Positions 24,636 to 33,043 of a stretch of 64,000 nucleotides of DNA are shown here, one piece after another. The first letter of the stretch is position 1; every line of letters starts with the position of its first letter. Below the pieces are notes generated by a model. The model saw nothing but the letters and a program-made list of their open reading frames with translations. It was not told the DNA's origin and searched no databases. The stretch is from Micromonospora noduli (GTDB taxonomy: Bacteria > Actinomycetota > Actinomycetes > Mycobacteriales > Micromonosporaceae), in NCBI RefSeq assembly GCF_003264365.1, contig NZ_PYAK01000001.1, positions 1 to 64,000 on the forward strand, written 5' to 3'. The translations under genes were made by a program, and so were the position numbers.

Positions 24636-26687
24636 ATGCGACTGACCGGGCGAACGTGCACCCTCTTCCTGGCGGCGGCGCTGGCCGGTCAGGTGGCGGT
24701 CGCGCCGGCCGACGCGGCCGGACAAGCGGCATCCGGCTCGCTCGCCGCTGACTTCACCCGGGCCGCCGCCCAGTTCGACGTGCCCCGGGACCTGCTGGTC
24801 GCCGTCGCCTACGGTGAGTCCCGGTTGGACGGGCACGGTGGTCTGCCCAGTCAGGCCAACGGGTACGGGGTCATGCACCTGGTCAGCAACCCCACCCAGC
24901 ACAGCCTGGAGCGGGCGGCCGCGCTCACCGGCGAACCGGTCGACCGCCTGCGCTCGGTCCCCTCCGCCAACATCCGCGGCGGCGCGGCGGTGCTCCGCGA
25001 TTTGGCCGACGACGAAGGGCTGACCGGCGGGGCACGTGACCGGCTCTCCGCCTGGTATCCGGTGGTGGCGCGCTACAGCGCCGCCGTCGACGCGTCGACC
25101 GCCCGGCTCTACGCCGACCACGTCTACGACCTGCTGCGTACCGGAATCACCGCCGGGCCGATACGGGTCGCGCCGCGACCGCTCCGACCCGAACTCGGCC
25201 GCTACGCGGGGGTCACCCCCGCGGGCGCCGCCGGTGCGAACGTCGCGGCGGCCGTGCCGGAGTACGCGCCGGCCCGGTGGGTGTCCGCCTACGGCGGCAA
25301 CTACCAGGCCGGCCGATCGGCGCGGATAACCACTGTTGTGGTGCACGTGACCCAGGGGTCGTACGCCGGCACGGTGAGCTGGTTCCAGAACCCGTCGGCG
25401 GGGGTGAGCGCGCACTACGTGGTGAAGTCGAGCAACGGCGAGATCACCCAGATGGTGCGCGAGGGCGACACGGCCTACCACGCACGCTCGGCCAATCCGT
25501 ACGCGGTGGGCATCGAGCACGAGGGCTTCGTGGACAATCCGGCCTGGTTCACCGACGCCATGTACCGGTCGTCCGCCGCGCTGACCCGCTACCTCTGCGA
25601 CAAGTACGGGCTGCCGAAGACCCGTGCGTCGATCAAGGGACACAACGAACTGCCCGGCAACGACCACACCGACCCCGGGCCGAACTGGAACTGGAACTAC
25701 TACATCTCCCTGGTCAACGCCGGCGGCTCGGGAGGCCGGTACCTGGCGGGGTCACCGACCGACTTCACCGGCGACGGCCGTGACGACGTCGTGAGCTTCA
25801 CGCAGGGCAGCCTCAACGACGTCTACGTGGCCACCTCCACCGGCAGCGCGTTCGCCGGTACGTCCGTCAAGTGGAACGACTTCTTCGGCCTCAACGGGGA
25901 GACCCTGCTCAGTGGCGACGTCAACGGCGACGGCAAGGACGACGTCGTCGCGTTCACCCACGGCACCCTTGCCGACGTGTACGTGGCCCTCTCCACCGGC
26001 ACCAGCTTCGGCGGTGGCCTGAAGTGGCATGACTGGTTCGCGCCCGGCGCGGAGGTCGGTGCGGTCGGCGACGTCAACGGCGACGGACGCGACGACATCA
26101 TCGCGTTCACCCACGACACGAACGCCGACGTGTACGTGGCGCTCTCCACCGGCACCGGCTTCGGCCCCGGCCTCAAGTGGCACGACTACTTCTCCATCCC
26201 CGGCGAGTTCCCCGCCCTCGGTGATGTCAACGGTGACGGCCGCGACGACATCATCACCTTCACCCAGGGGCCGCTCACGGCGAGCGACGTGATCGTCTCC
26301 CTCTCCACCGGAAGCGGATTTGGCGCGCCCCAGAAGTGGCACGACCTGTTCGCGGTCGGCACCGAACAACCCCGCGTCGGCGACATCAACGGCGACGGCC
26401 GCGACGACATCGTCACGTTCACCTGCAACGCCGACGCCGACGTCTACGCCGCCGTCTCCACCGGCACCTCGTTCGTCGGCACCACCGTCAAGTGGAACGA
26501 CCTCTTCTGCCTGCCCGGCGAGTTCCCCTACCTGGGTGACTACAACGGCGACGGCAAGGACGACATCGTCGCCTTCACCAAGGGCAGCTTCAACGACGTC
26601 CACGTCGGCCTCTCCACCGGCACCAGCTTCCTCGGCGCCACCAAATGGCACGACTTCTTCGGCCTCAACGGCGAAACCACCTTCTGA
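24636..26687 (+). CDS. secreted N-acetylmuramoyl-L-alanine amidase with lysozyme-like domain and FG-GAP propeller
   Basis: This 683-residue protein has a signal peptide (1-27), a lysozyme/transglycosylase-like region (about 35-175, with VAVAYGESRLDGHGG), an Amidase_2 domain (about 215-365) with zinc-ligand histidines in VVVHVTQ and in GHNELPGNDHTDPG, and six FG-GAP units to the C-terminus. It should cut the bond between muramic acid and L-Ala in peptidoglycan, and perhaps the glycan too. It forms an operon with the preceding transglycosylase-like gene (19-bp gap) and the following esterase (15-bp gap). Two wall-cutting domains plus a propeller in one chain is a large layout for this group. 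Confidence 0.9.
   Translation: MRLTGRTCTLFLAAALAGQVAVAPADAAGQAASGSLAADFTRAAAQFDVPRDLLVAVAYGESRLDGHGGLPSQANGYGVMHLVSNPTQHSLERAAALTGEPVDRLRSVPSANIRGGAAVLRDLADDEGLTGGARDRLSAWYPVVARYSAAVDASTARLYADHVYDLLRTGITAGPIRVAPRPLRPELGRYAGVTPAGAAGANVAAAVPEYAPARWVSAYGGNYQAGRSARITTVVVHVTQGSYAGTVSWFQNPSAGVSAHYVVKSSNGEITQMVREGDTAYHARSANPYAVGIEHEGFVDNPAWFTDAMYRSSAALTRYLCDKYGLPKTRASIKGHNELPGNDHTDPGPNWNWNYYISLVNAGGSGGRYLAGSPTDFTGDGRDDVVSFTQGSLNDVYVATSTGSAFAGTSVKWNDFFGLNGETLLSGDVNGDGKDDVVAFTHGTLADVYVALSTGTSFGGGLKWHDWFAPGAEVGAVGDVNGDGRDDIIAFTHDTNADVYVALSTGTGFGPGLKWHDYFSIPGEFPALGDVNGDGRDDIITFTQGPLTASDVIVSLSTGSGFGAPQKWHDLFAVGTEQPRVGDINGDGRDDIVTFTCNADADVYAAVSTGTSFVGTTVKWNDLFCLPGEFPYLGDYNGDGKDDIVAFTKGSFNDVHVGLSTGTSFLGATKWHDFFGLNGETTF
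25752..26684 (+). repeat. six FG-GAP repeat units (second copy)
   Basis: Six in-frame units with DVNGDGRDD-type loops. Each is more like the unit of equal rank in the preceding gene than like its own neighbours, which points to duplication of the whole module. Confidence 0.85.
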
Positions 26688-26702
26688 CGCAGGGAGACTC
26701 CA

Positions 26703-27695
26703 ATGCTCGACGTACCCACGCCCTCGTCGATCAGCCGGCGCCGGCTGATCGGTGGCTCGGCAGCGGCGGCCGCCGCCGGGCTGTTCGGCGGCGCCCTCGC
26801 CGGGTCGTCCGCCGCCCAGGCCGCCGGTGACGGGTACGGCCTGCGCATCGTCGACCGCAACGAGAACGGCGGCCGGCTGCAGTACTACCGCTTCGCCACC
26901 GACGCCATCGAGTGGGACCCGGGCGTCAACGTGCTGCTGCCCGACGGCTACCACACCAGCGGCAAGCGGTATCCGGTGCTGTACCTGCTGCACGGCGGCA
27001 ACGCCGACTTCCGCACCTTCCACCTACAGGACAACATCGTCGGTCTGACCGCTGGCCGGGAGGTCATCGTCGTCATGCCGGACGCGTCGACCGGCTGGTA
27101 CTGCAATCCGGTGACCAGCTTCGTCGGACCCCGCAACTGGGAGACGTTCCACATCGCCCAACTGCTGCCATGGGTCGACGCGAACTTCCGTACCTTCGCC
27201 GAGTACAACGGGCGTGCGGTGGCCGGCTTCTCGATGGGCGGCTTCGGTGCGCTGAAGTACGCGGCCAAGTACTACGGCCACTTCTGCTCGGTCAGCTCGC
27301 ACTCCGGGCCGGCCAGTCTCCGCCGAGACTTCGGACTGGTCGTGCACTGGGCGAATGCCACCTCCGCCGCGCTGGACCTGGGTGGGGGCACCGTCTACGG
27401 GATCCCGCTCTGGGACGAGGCACGGGTCACCGCCGACAACCCGGTGCAACGCATCCCGAGTTTCCAGAACAAGCGGATCTTCCTGGCGGCCGGGACCTCC
27501 CCCGACCCGATCAACTGGTTCGACACCGTCAACGAGACCCAGGTGCTCGCCGGTCAGCGCGAGTTCCGCGGGGCACTCGCCCGAGCCGGCATCCCACACG
27601 AGTGGCGCGAGGTGCCGGGTGGGCACTTCTTCCGCCACGACCTGTTCGTCCAGGACCTCAACGGAATGCTCGGACGCCTACGCCGCGCGGGTTGA
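26703..27695 (+). CDS. Tat-exported esterase (antigen 85/esterase D fold)
   Basis: This 330-residue alpha/beta hydrolase has a twin-Arg signal (SRRRLIGGSAAAAAAGLFGG, cut near AQA). The nucleophile is Ser in GFSMGG, the oxyanion loop is LLHGGNADF, and the His is in VPGGHFFRHDL near the C-terminus. This is the PF00756 esterase family, which includes mycolyltransferases, feruloyl and acetyl esterases and tributyrin esterases. It follows the FG-GAP amidase by 15 bp (ribosome site AGGGAG), so it may act on a wall or wall-linked ester. The substrate is not predictable. Confidence 0.88.
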   Translation: MLDVPTPSSISRRRLIGGSAAAAAAGLFGGALAGSSAAQAAGDGYGLRIVDRNENGGRLQYYRFATDAIEWDPGVNVLLPDGYHTSGKRYPVLYLLHGGNADFRTFHLQDNIVGLTAGREVIVVMPDASTGWYCNPVTSFVGPRNWETFHIAQLLPWVDANFRTFAEYNGRAVAGFSMGGFGALKYAAKYYGHFCSVSSHSGPASLRRDFGLVVHWANATSAALDLGGGTVYGIPLWDEARVTADNPVQRIPSFQNKRIFLAAGTSPDPINWFDTVNETQVLAGQREFRGALARAGIPHEWREVPGGHFFRHDLFVQDLNGMLGRLRRAG

Positions 27696-27716
27696 CCCCC
27701 GGTAGCGTCGACGGTC

Positions 27717-28427
27717 ATGGCCACCAGCGTCGACGTGCGTCGGGCACTCGCCAGCCTCGCCGATCCACGTCGAGCCGAGGCGTCGAGCCGGTTCCTCCAG
27801 ATGGTCCCCGGTGGGTACGGCGAGGGCGACAGGGCCCTCGGTGTCTCCGTGCCCGACCAGCGCACGGTGGCCGCCCGGTTCTGGCGCGACCTCTCGCTGG
27901 CCGAGACGACGAAGCTGCTCATCGAAGGCGCGCACGAGGAGCGGTTGACCGCGCTGTTCATCCTGGTGCGGAAGTTCGCCAGGGGCGACGAGCAGGAGCG
28001 GGATCTTGTCTTCGACACCATCCTGGCCAACACCGACAGCATCAACAACTGGGACCTGGTGGATTCGTCCGCGCCGTACATCGTCGGCCCCTGGCTGCTC
28101 GACCGGGACCGGAGCGTCCTGGATCGGTTGGCCGAGTCGAGCCTCGTGTGGGAGCGGCGCATTGCCATCATGGCGACCTTCGCCTTCATCAGGGCCGGTG
28201 ACTTCGAGTGGACCTTCCGACTCGGCGACCGGCTCCTGCGCGACCCGCACGACCTCGTCCGTAAGGCGGTGGGCTGGATGCTGCGCGAGGTGGGCAACCG
28301 GGACAGAGCGGCGGAGGAGGAGTTCCTCGTCCGCCGCTACCGGGTCATGCCACGGGTCATGCTGCGGTACGCGATCGAGAAGTTCGAACCGCAGCGTCGC
28401 CGCGACTACCTGTCCGGCGCCCTCTAG
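27717..28427 (+). CDS. AlkD-like DNA alkylation repair protein
   Basis: This 236-residue all-helical protein is built of HEAT-like repeats, as in AlkD/AlkC DNA glycosylases that remove N3- and N7-alkylpurines. It has the family's central stretch SINNWDLVDSSAPYIVG and WERRIAIMATFAFIRAGDF, then DLVRKAVGWMLREVG. It lies 21 bp after the esterase gene, probably at the end of the same transcript. Its stop shares the palindrome CTAG (28424-28427) with the stop of the convergent flavoenzyme gene. Confidence 0.92.
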   Translation: MATSVDVRRALASLADPRRAEASSRFLQMVPGGYGEGDRALGVSVPDQRTVAARFWRDLSLAETTKLLIEGAHEERLTALFILVRKFARGDEQERDLVFDTILANTDSINNWDLVDSSAPYIVGPWLLDRDRSVLDRLAESSLVWERRIAIMATFAFIRAGDFEWTFRLGDRLLRDPHDLVRKAVGWMLREVGNRDRAAEEEFLVRRYRVMPRVMLRYAIEKFEPQRRRDYLSGAL

Positions 28428-30703
28428 CCGAGGGGCTCAGCCGGTGGGATGGGGAAGTTCCGGTTGAAGACGTTGTCCGGGTCGTAGCTGGCCTTGATGG
28501 CGCGCAGCCGGCCGAGAGTGGGCTCGGGCCAGGCATCCAGCAGTCGAGCCGGATTGGTGTCGCTCTCGAAGCTGAGATACAGGCCGTCGAGGTACGGGTA
28601 CAGCTCGGCCCACAGTTTGTCGAGTTGGGGCCGGCGGTCCGGGACCGTGGCGGCGAGTACCGAGAAGTTCTGCTCCCGGTGCGGGTAGGCGGTCGCGTCG
28701 CGGGCGACGTCGTTGACCGCCCCACCGACGGATCGCAACTGCATGATCATCACATCGCCGGATTGGATCATGTTTTCCATCAGGTCGGCCGCCTGCGGTG
28801 TGACGTGGTGCAACAGACCGCTGCGGGTGTCCCTCAGCCCCTGCCCCCGATGCTGGTTGCCCGGCGGCGCGACGATCGCCGGGTACGGCACGAGCTGCGC
28901 CTGCTGGTCGAGGATCGGCCCGATCTCCATGAACGGGCTCAGGGCGGACTGCGCCGCCTCGACATCGTCACCGGCGTAGACGAGGGTGACCTGGGCAGCC
29001 GGGGGGTTGCCACGGCGGCCGGGAAAGAGGGAGAGGAAGCTCGTCAGCTCCCGTGGCGCGTCCTCGACCAGTTGGCCCCACCGCCGCAGCAGTCCGGCGG
29101 TGTCGGTCGCGTCCGCGACGAGTTGGGCGTAGACGACCTTGTCGACCTCGTACGCCTCCAGCTCCAGCGCGGTGATCACACCGAAGTTTCCACCGGCGCC
29201 GCGGACGGCCCAGAACAGTTCGGGGTGATGCTCGTCGTCGACGCGGAGCAGACGGCCATCCGCGGTGACGATCTCGGCGGCGACGACGTGGTCGATGGTC
29301 AGGCCGTGCCTGCGCGCCAGGTATCCGACGCCGGCGGTGGTGGCGAGACCACCGACGCCCACGTCTCCGTAGTCGCCCGAACTCATGGCCAGGCCGTACG
29401 GGGCGAGCGTCTGGGCCACGTCGCCCCACCGGGCACCCGGTTCCAGCCGCACCCGACGGGTCGCCCGGTCGAGCACCTCGACCTTGTTCATCCTCGACAT
29501 GTCGATGACGACTCCCCCGTCGTTCGTCGACCGGCCGCTGATGCCGTGCCCGCCGCTGCGCACCGACAGCGGGACATCCTGCGTCCGGGCGTACGACACG
29601 GCGTCGACCACCTCGGCGGCGTTCTGCGGACGGATCACCAGGGCCGGCGAGCCGTGCCAGCTGTAGGTGTGGCGTACCCGCTCGTACTCCTGGTCACCGG
29701 GCTCGACGGACCTGGCGGCCAGCGACGGCGGCAGCGCTTCGTAGTCGAGGCCGGGGTGCCGCTCGGCCAGCGCGACGGTCGTGCGGACCGGCCCGGTGCC
29801 GACCTCGCCCCCGTTGCGCTCCTTGGCGACCGCCTCCCGCAGCGCGGGGGCGATCTCCTGTCCGAGGGTCTGAATGAGGCGTGGGTCGTCGCGCCCGATC
29901 AGGAAGGTGCTGAACCCCTCCTCGAGGACCAGCGGAAGGAGTTGGTCGACCCACTGCTCGACAGGCCCCTGGAGGAAGCCGCGGCTGCGCGACGAGACGT
30001 CGACAGTGAACAGGTTGAGCAGCCGTCGGATCTCCCGGGGCTCGCGTCCAGCGGCGACGGCCGCCTCGTCGATGAGCCGGTTGGCTGTCACCCGGTCGGG
30101 AGATCGCAGGTATTCCAGCGTCGGCAGCCAGCCGTTGGCCTTCTGGCCGGTCAGGGCCAGCATCTTCGGCTGGTACGCGCCGAGCCAGATGTCGATGTCG
30201 TGTGCCGGCTTCGGGCCGCGCTGCATGCCGGGTACGGGGTAGTACTCCCCGTCCAGCCGTAGCGGTCCGGTGGCGGTGTCGTCCCAGACGCCGCGCAGGA
30301 CGTCGATCGCCTCCCGCAGGGCCGCGACTCCCTGCCCCGCGGTCAGCCGACGTGCCCCCATGCCCTCGATTCCGTCCCAGAACGCGCCGGCGCCGAGGCC
30401 CAGTTCGAAACGGCCGTGCGACAACCGGTCCAGGCTCGCCGCGGCCCGGGCCAGCACGGCCGGCGGGCGCAGCGGCAGGCTGAGGACGTTCCCGGAGATC
30501 CGGAGCCGCTCCGTGCGGGCGGCGACCCAACTCAGCAGGGTCCAGGTGTCGAGGAACTCCGCGTTGTACGGGTGGTCCTGGAAGGTGACCAGGTCCAGCC
30601 CCGCCGCCTCGGTCAGCTCGGCCAGCGCCACCACCTGATCCGGGTCGTGCACGCTGGGTGTCAGGAATGACCCAAACCGGAGTTCGTGCCCGTAGTCCGA
30701 CAT
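28424..30703 (-). CDS. LLM-type flavoenzyme fused to BBE-type FAD oxidase
   Basis: One uninterrupted frame encodes two flavoenzymes. Residues 1 to about 300 are a luciferase-like (LLM, often F420-dependent) oxidoreductase (TEAAGLDLVTFQDHPYN, GRFELGLGAGAFWDGIEGMG). From about 340 to the end is a PCMH-type FAD oxidase of the berberine-bridge group (PLSVRSGGHGISG, with the covalent-FAD His at about 386, AVRGAGGNFGVITALEL, and C-terminal BBE motif YDPDNVFNRNFPI). The second covalent Cys of bicovalent enzymes is replaced (SSGDYGDVGVGG). The start is set at ATG 30703; GTG 30718 is an alternative. A MarR gene is divergent. The substrate is unknown; the two active sites may work in sequence. Confidence 0.9.
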   Translation of the reverse strand: MSDYGHELRFGSFLTPSVHDPDQVVALAELTEAAGLDLVTFQDHPYNAEFLDTWTLLSWVAARTERLRISGNVLSLPLRPPAVLARAAASLDRLSHGRFELGLGAGAFWDGIEGMGARRLTAGQGVAALREAIDVLRGVWDDTATGPLRLDGEYYPVPGMQRGPKPAHDIDIWLGAYQPKMLALTGQKANGWLPTLEYLRSPDRVTANRLIDEAAVAAGREPREIRRLLNLFTVDVSSRSRGFLQGPVEQWVDQLLPLVLEEGFSTFLIGRDDPRLIQTLGQEIAPALREAVAKERNGGEVGTGPVRTTVALAERHPGLDYEALPPSLAARSVEPGDQEYERVRHTYSWHGSPALVIRPQNAAEVVDAVSYARTQDVPLSVRSGGHGISGRSTNDGGVVIDMSRMNKVEVLDRATRRVRLEPGARWGDVAQTLAPYGLAMSSGDYGDVGVGGLATTAGVGYLARRHGLTIDHVVAAEIVTADGRLLRVDDEHHPELFWAVRGAGGNFGVITALELEAYEVDKVVYAQLVADATDTAGLLRRWGQLVEDAPRELTSFLSLFPGRRGNPPAAQVTLVYAGDDVEAAQSALSPFMEIGPILDQQAQLVPYPAIVAPPGNQHRGQGLRDTRSGLLHHVTPQAADLMENMIQSGDVMIMQLRSVGGAVNDVARDATAYPHREQNFSVLAATVPDRRPQLDKLWAELYPYLDGLYLSFESDTNPARLLDAWPEPTLGRLRAIKASYDPDNVFNRNFPIPPAEPLG

Positions 30704-30726
30704 TGCTTCACCATCCACGCGATCGT

Positions 30727-30821
30727 TTGATCAACCCATCATGTTCTGCACCTATCGTTTGTCAGACAACCTATCTTCGTTGCCAATCATTCCTGGGCTG
30801 CCGCGATGTCGGATCATGATC
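30727..30821. promoter_or_regulatory. candidate operators between fusion flavoenzyme and marR
   Basis: This short divergent region has three small palindromes: TTGATCAA (30727-30734), TTGTC-A-GACAA (30759-30769) and GATCATGATC (30812-30821). The middle one has MarR-operator size and lies between the two starts. Which one is used is not decidable from the sequence. Confidence 0.5.
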
Positions 30822-30847
30822 AACGCACCGGCCACTAGCATCGGGAC

Positions 30848-31372
30848 ATGTCCGTGACCGATCCGTGCGAGCTGCCGGCCGACCGCAAGCGCGGCTCGAA
30901 CTTCGGTTGGTCGCTGGGCATGGTGCTGCGCCGCTGGCACGAGCGCGTCGAGGAGCTGCTGAAGGACCTGCCGCACGGCAGTCGGGGCTACCACATCCTG
31001 GCCGTCGTCGTGCACGAGGAGGTGCCCACGCAGGGTGCCCTGGCCGCTCGCCTGGCCATCGACCGCAGCGTGCTGACCTACGTCATCGACGACCTGGCGA
31101 ACGCCGGTCTCATCGAGCGCAGGCCTGACCCCCAGGACCGGCGGGCCCGACGGGTCGTGGCCACCGAACGCGGACGTCAGACGCTCGCCGAGGCCGAGCG
31201 GCGGGTCGCCCACGCCGAGGACCACGTGCTGGGTGGGTTACCCGAGGAGCAGCGCGAGGTCTTTCGCGACCTCGCCGCCCGGGCCGCCGAAGCGATCCAC
31301 GCCGCCGCACCCGCCACAGACCCGTGCGTGGCGGTGCAGAGCGTCCTTCCGCCAGCCGACCAATCCGGCTGA
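30848..31372 (+). CDS. MarR-family regulator
   Basis: This 174-residue winged-helix protein has PTQGALAARLAIDRSVLTYVIDDLANAGLIERRPDPQDRRARRVVATERGR as helix-turn-helix and wing, and long dimerisation helices on both sides. It is divergent from the fused flavoenzyme gene and is the obvious candidate repressor of it; palindromes lie in the 144-bp gap. The C-terminal 20 residues are a low-complexity tail. The ligand is unknown but may be a substrate of the fusion enzyme. Confidence 0.9.
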   Translation: MSVTDPCELPADRKRGSNFGWSLGMVLRRWHERVEELLKDLPHGSRGYHILAVVVHEEVPTQGALAARLAIDRSVLTYVIDDLANAGLIERRPDPQDRRARRVVATERGRQTLAEAERRVAHAEDHVLGGLPEEQREVFRDLAARAAEAIHAAAPATDPCVAVQSVLPPADQSG

Positions 31373-31385
31373 CCGCCCGTACCGC

Positions 31386-31436
31386 GCGGCGGCGTAGTCA
31401 CCAGGAACGACCCACCCTGGTGGCTACCGCCGCCGC
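31386..31436. terminator. bidirectional terminator
   Basis: GCGGCGGCGTAGTCACCAGG (31386-31405) pairs with 31416-31436 over about 20 bp with one bulge and one G-T pair, between two convergent genes. Confidence 0.75.
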
Positions 31437-31445
31437 AGGACAGCG

Positions 31446-32273
31446 TCAGCGCTTGCGGCCCACCCCGCCGAAGGCGTCGATGTCGGCCGGTGTGTCGACC
31501 GCGTCATCCGGCCGCCACTGCGGGCACGGCACGACGCCGGGCTCGACCAGCTCCAGGCCGTCGAAGAAGCCGACGATCTCGTCGGGAGAGCGCAGGGTGT
31601 ACGGAGTCGCGCCGCTGTCGTTGTAGTCGTCCTGCGCCTGCTGCATCTCGGCACTGATCAGGCTCGTGCCGTCGTTCAGCGAGAGGTAACTACCGCTCGG
31701 CAGTGCCGCCACCAGCTGCCGGGTGATCGAACGGGCCGCCTCGTAGTCGGGCACGTGACCCATGACGCCGCTGAGGATGAGACCGATCGGCTGCGCGAAG
31801 TCCAGCGTCTTGCCGGCCTCGGCGATGACCGCGGCCGGGTCGTGCAGGTCGCCGTCGATGTAGGCCGTCCTGCCCTCGGCCGTGCCAACCAGCAACGCGC
31901 GGGCGTGCACCAGCACCAGTGGGTCGCTGTCGACGTAGACGATCCGCGCGTCCGGAGCGATCCGTTGGGCCACCTCGTGCGTGTTGTTGGCGGTCGGCAG
32001 CCCGGTGCCGACGTCGAGGAACTGGCGGATGCCCGCGTCGGCAGCGAGGAACATGATCGAGCGAACCAGGAACTGCCGGGAAGCCCGGGCCACATCGACG
32101 ACGCCCGGGAAGACCTGGCGATACTGGTCCCCGGCCTCGCGGTCGACAGCGAAGTTGTCCTTGCCACCGAGCCAGTAGTTCCAGATCCGCGCCGAATGCG
32201 GCACCGACGTGTCGATCTTCTGCTGCACGTCGGCCTCACCAGCCTCGGGCCGGCCGGTCGTCGGCGATTCCAT
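31446..32273 (-). CDS. SAM-dependent methyltransferase of the PF04672 type
   Basis: This protein of about 275 residues belongs to the actinobacterial S-adenosylmethionine methyltransferase family common in Streptomyces and Micromonospora. It begins with DTSVPHSARIWNYWLGGKDNF, then FLDVGTGLPTANNTHEVAQ (SAM-binding loop), RIVYVDSDPLVLVHARALL, and SGVMGHVPDY. The start is set at ATG 32273; ATG 32294 in frame is possible but lacks a ribosome site. The substrate is unknown; these proteins occur in many copies per genome and are often linked to development or secondary metabolism. Confidence 0.9.
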   Translation of the reverse strand: MESPTTGRPEAGEADVQQKIDTSVPHSARIWNYWLGGKDNFAVDREAGDQYRQVFPGVVDVARASRQFLVRSIMFLAADAGIRQFLDVGTGLPTANNTHEVAQRIAPDARIVYVDSDPLVLVHARALLVGTAEGRTAYIDGDLHDPAAVIAEAGKTLDFAQPIGLILSGVMGHVPDYEAARSITRQLVAALPSGSYLSLNDGTSLISAEMQQAQDDYNDSGATPYTLRSPDEIVGFFDGLELVEPGVVPCPQWRPDDAVDTPADIDAFGGVGRKR

Positions 32274-32483
32274 GGTCACGACGAAACCCCCCATGTCGAA
32301 CGCGTAAGCGACGTCGTCACGGGACGGCCCGGTCGAGGAAGTGGCCACCCGTGACCGTGCCACGGTATAGAAGGCCGAGGATTCACACCACACCCGGTCA
32401 CTCCACACAAGACCCGGGCTGCTTGACTCGCTCGCCATGCTGGAACCGCGAGCCCTTGTCCCGTACCACGCGAGGAGGACCCC

Positions 32484-32927
32484 ATGGCCAAGCCGGTCAA
32501 GACCGCGGCAGTCCTCTTCGGGCTGGGCGTCGGCGTCGCGGTCGGTCCAGCCCTCGGACCGGTTGCGGTCTGGCTCGGTGTCGCGGTCGCCGCGCTTGGC
32601 ATTGGGCTCTCCCTGATCGGTACGGCGGAGTCCGATCTGGTGGGGGACGGCCTGTTCGACCGCGACGAGCCGGCCGACGTGGCCGGCGACGTAACGGCGA
32701 CGGGCACGGCGGGCGTCGCGAAACGGCAGCGGTCGAGCCCGGAAAGGCCGACACTCAGCGGCCTGGGCACCCGGGTGGAGCAGATCCTCCAACTCGCCGA
32801 GAAGCAGGCCGACGACCACCTCAACGCCGCGAAGCTCGACGCCGAGAAGACGGTGAGCGCCGCCCGCCGGGAGGCGGAGGCGATCGTGAACCGGGCGCAC
32901 GAACAGGCAGCGGGGAACGCCGGATAG
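32484..32927 (+). CDS. small membrane protein with coiled-coil tail
   Basis: This protein is 147 residues long. Two closely spaced membrane helices (AAVLFGLGVGVAVGPALGPVAVWLGVAVAALGIGLSLIG region) are followed by a linker and a charged helical tail (RVEQILQLAEKQADDHLNAAKLDAEK...) like the coiled coils of DivIVA-type or ATP-synthase b-type proteins. No enzyme motif is visible. It has a clear ribosome site (GCGAGGAGG) before ATG 32484. It is divergent from the methyltransferase gene; the 210-bp gap shows no clear site. Confidence 0.75.
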   Translation: MAKPVKTAAVLFGLGVGVAVGPALGPVAVWLGVAVAALGIGLSLIGTAESDLVGDGLFDRDEPADVAGDVTATGTAGVAKRQRSSPERPTLSGLGTRVEQILQLAEKQADDHLNAAKLDAEKTVSAARREAEAIVNRAHEQAAGNAG

Positions 32928-33043
32928 CAGGCGGTCCCCCGGCCTGTTCGGCGCCCGCACGGTCCGGCCGATCCCTCCCGCGAGGGAGCGCCTTCCCCTG
33001 TCAGCGGGGTCCGTCCACTGCGGGACGCCGGCAGGATCGGTGC

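Noticed and set aside
23684..26684. Regular DNA repeats that could be read as a CRISPR or tandem-repeat array
   Set aside because: The repeats are in frame inside two genes, about 150 bases long, and encode FG-GAP calcium loops; there are no short identical repeats with unique spacers.
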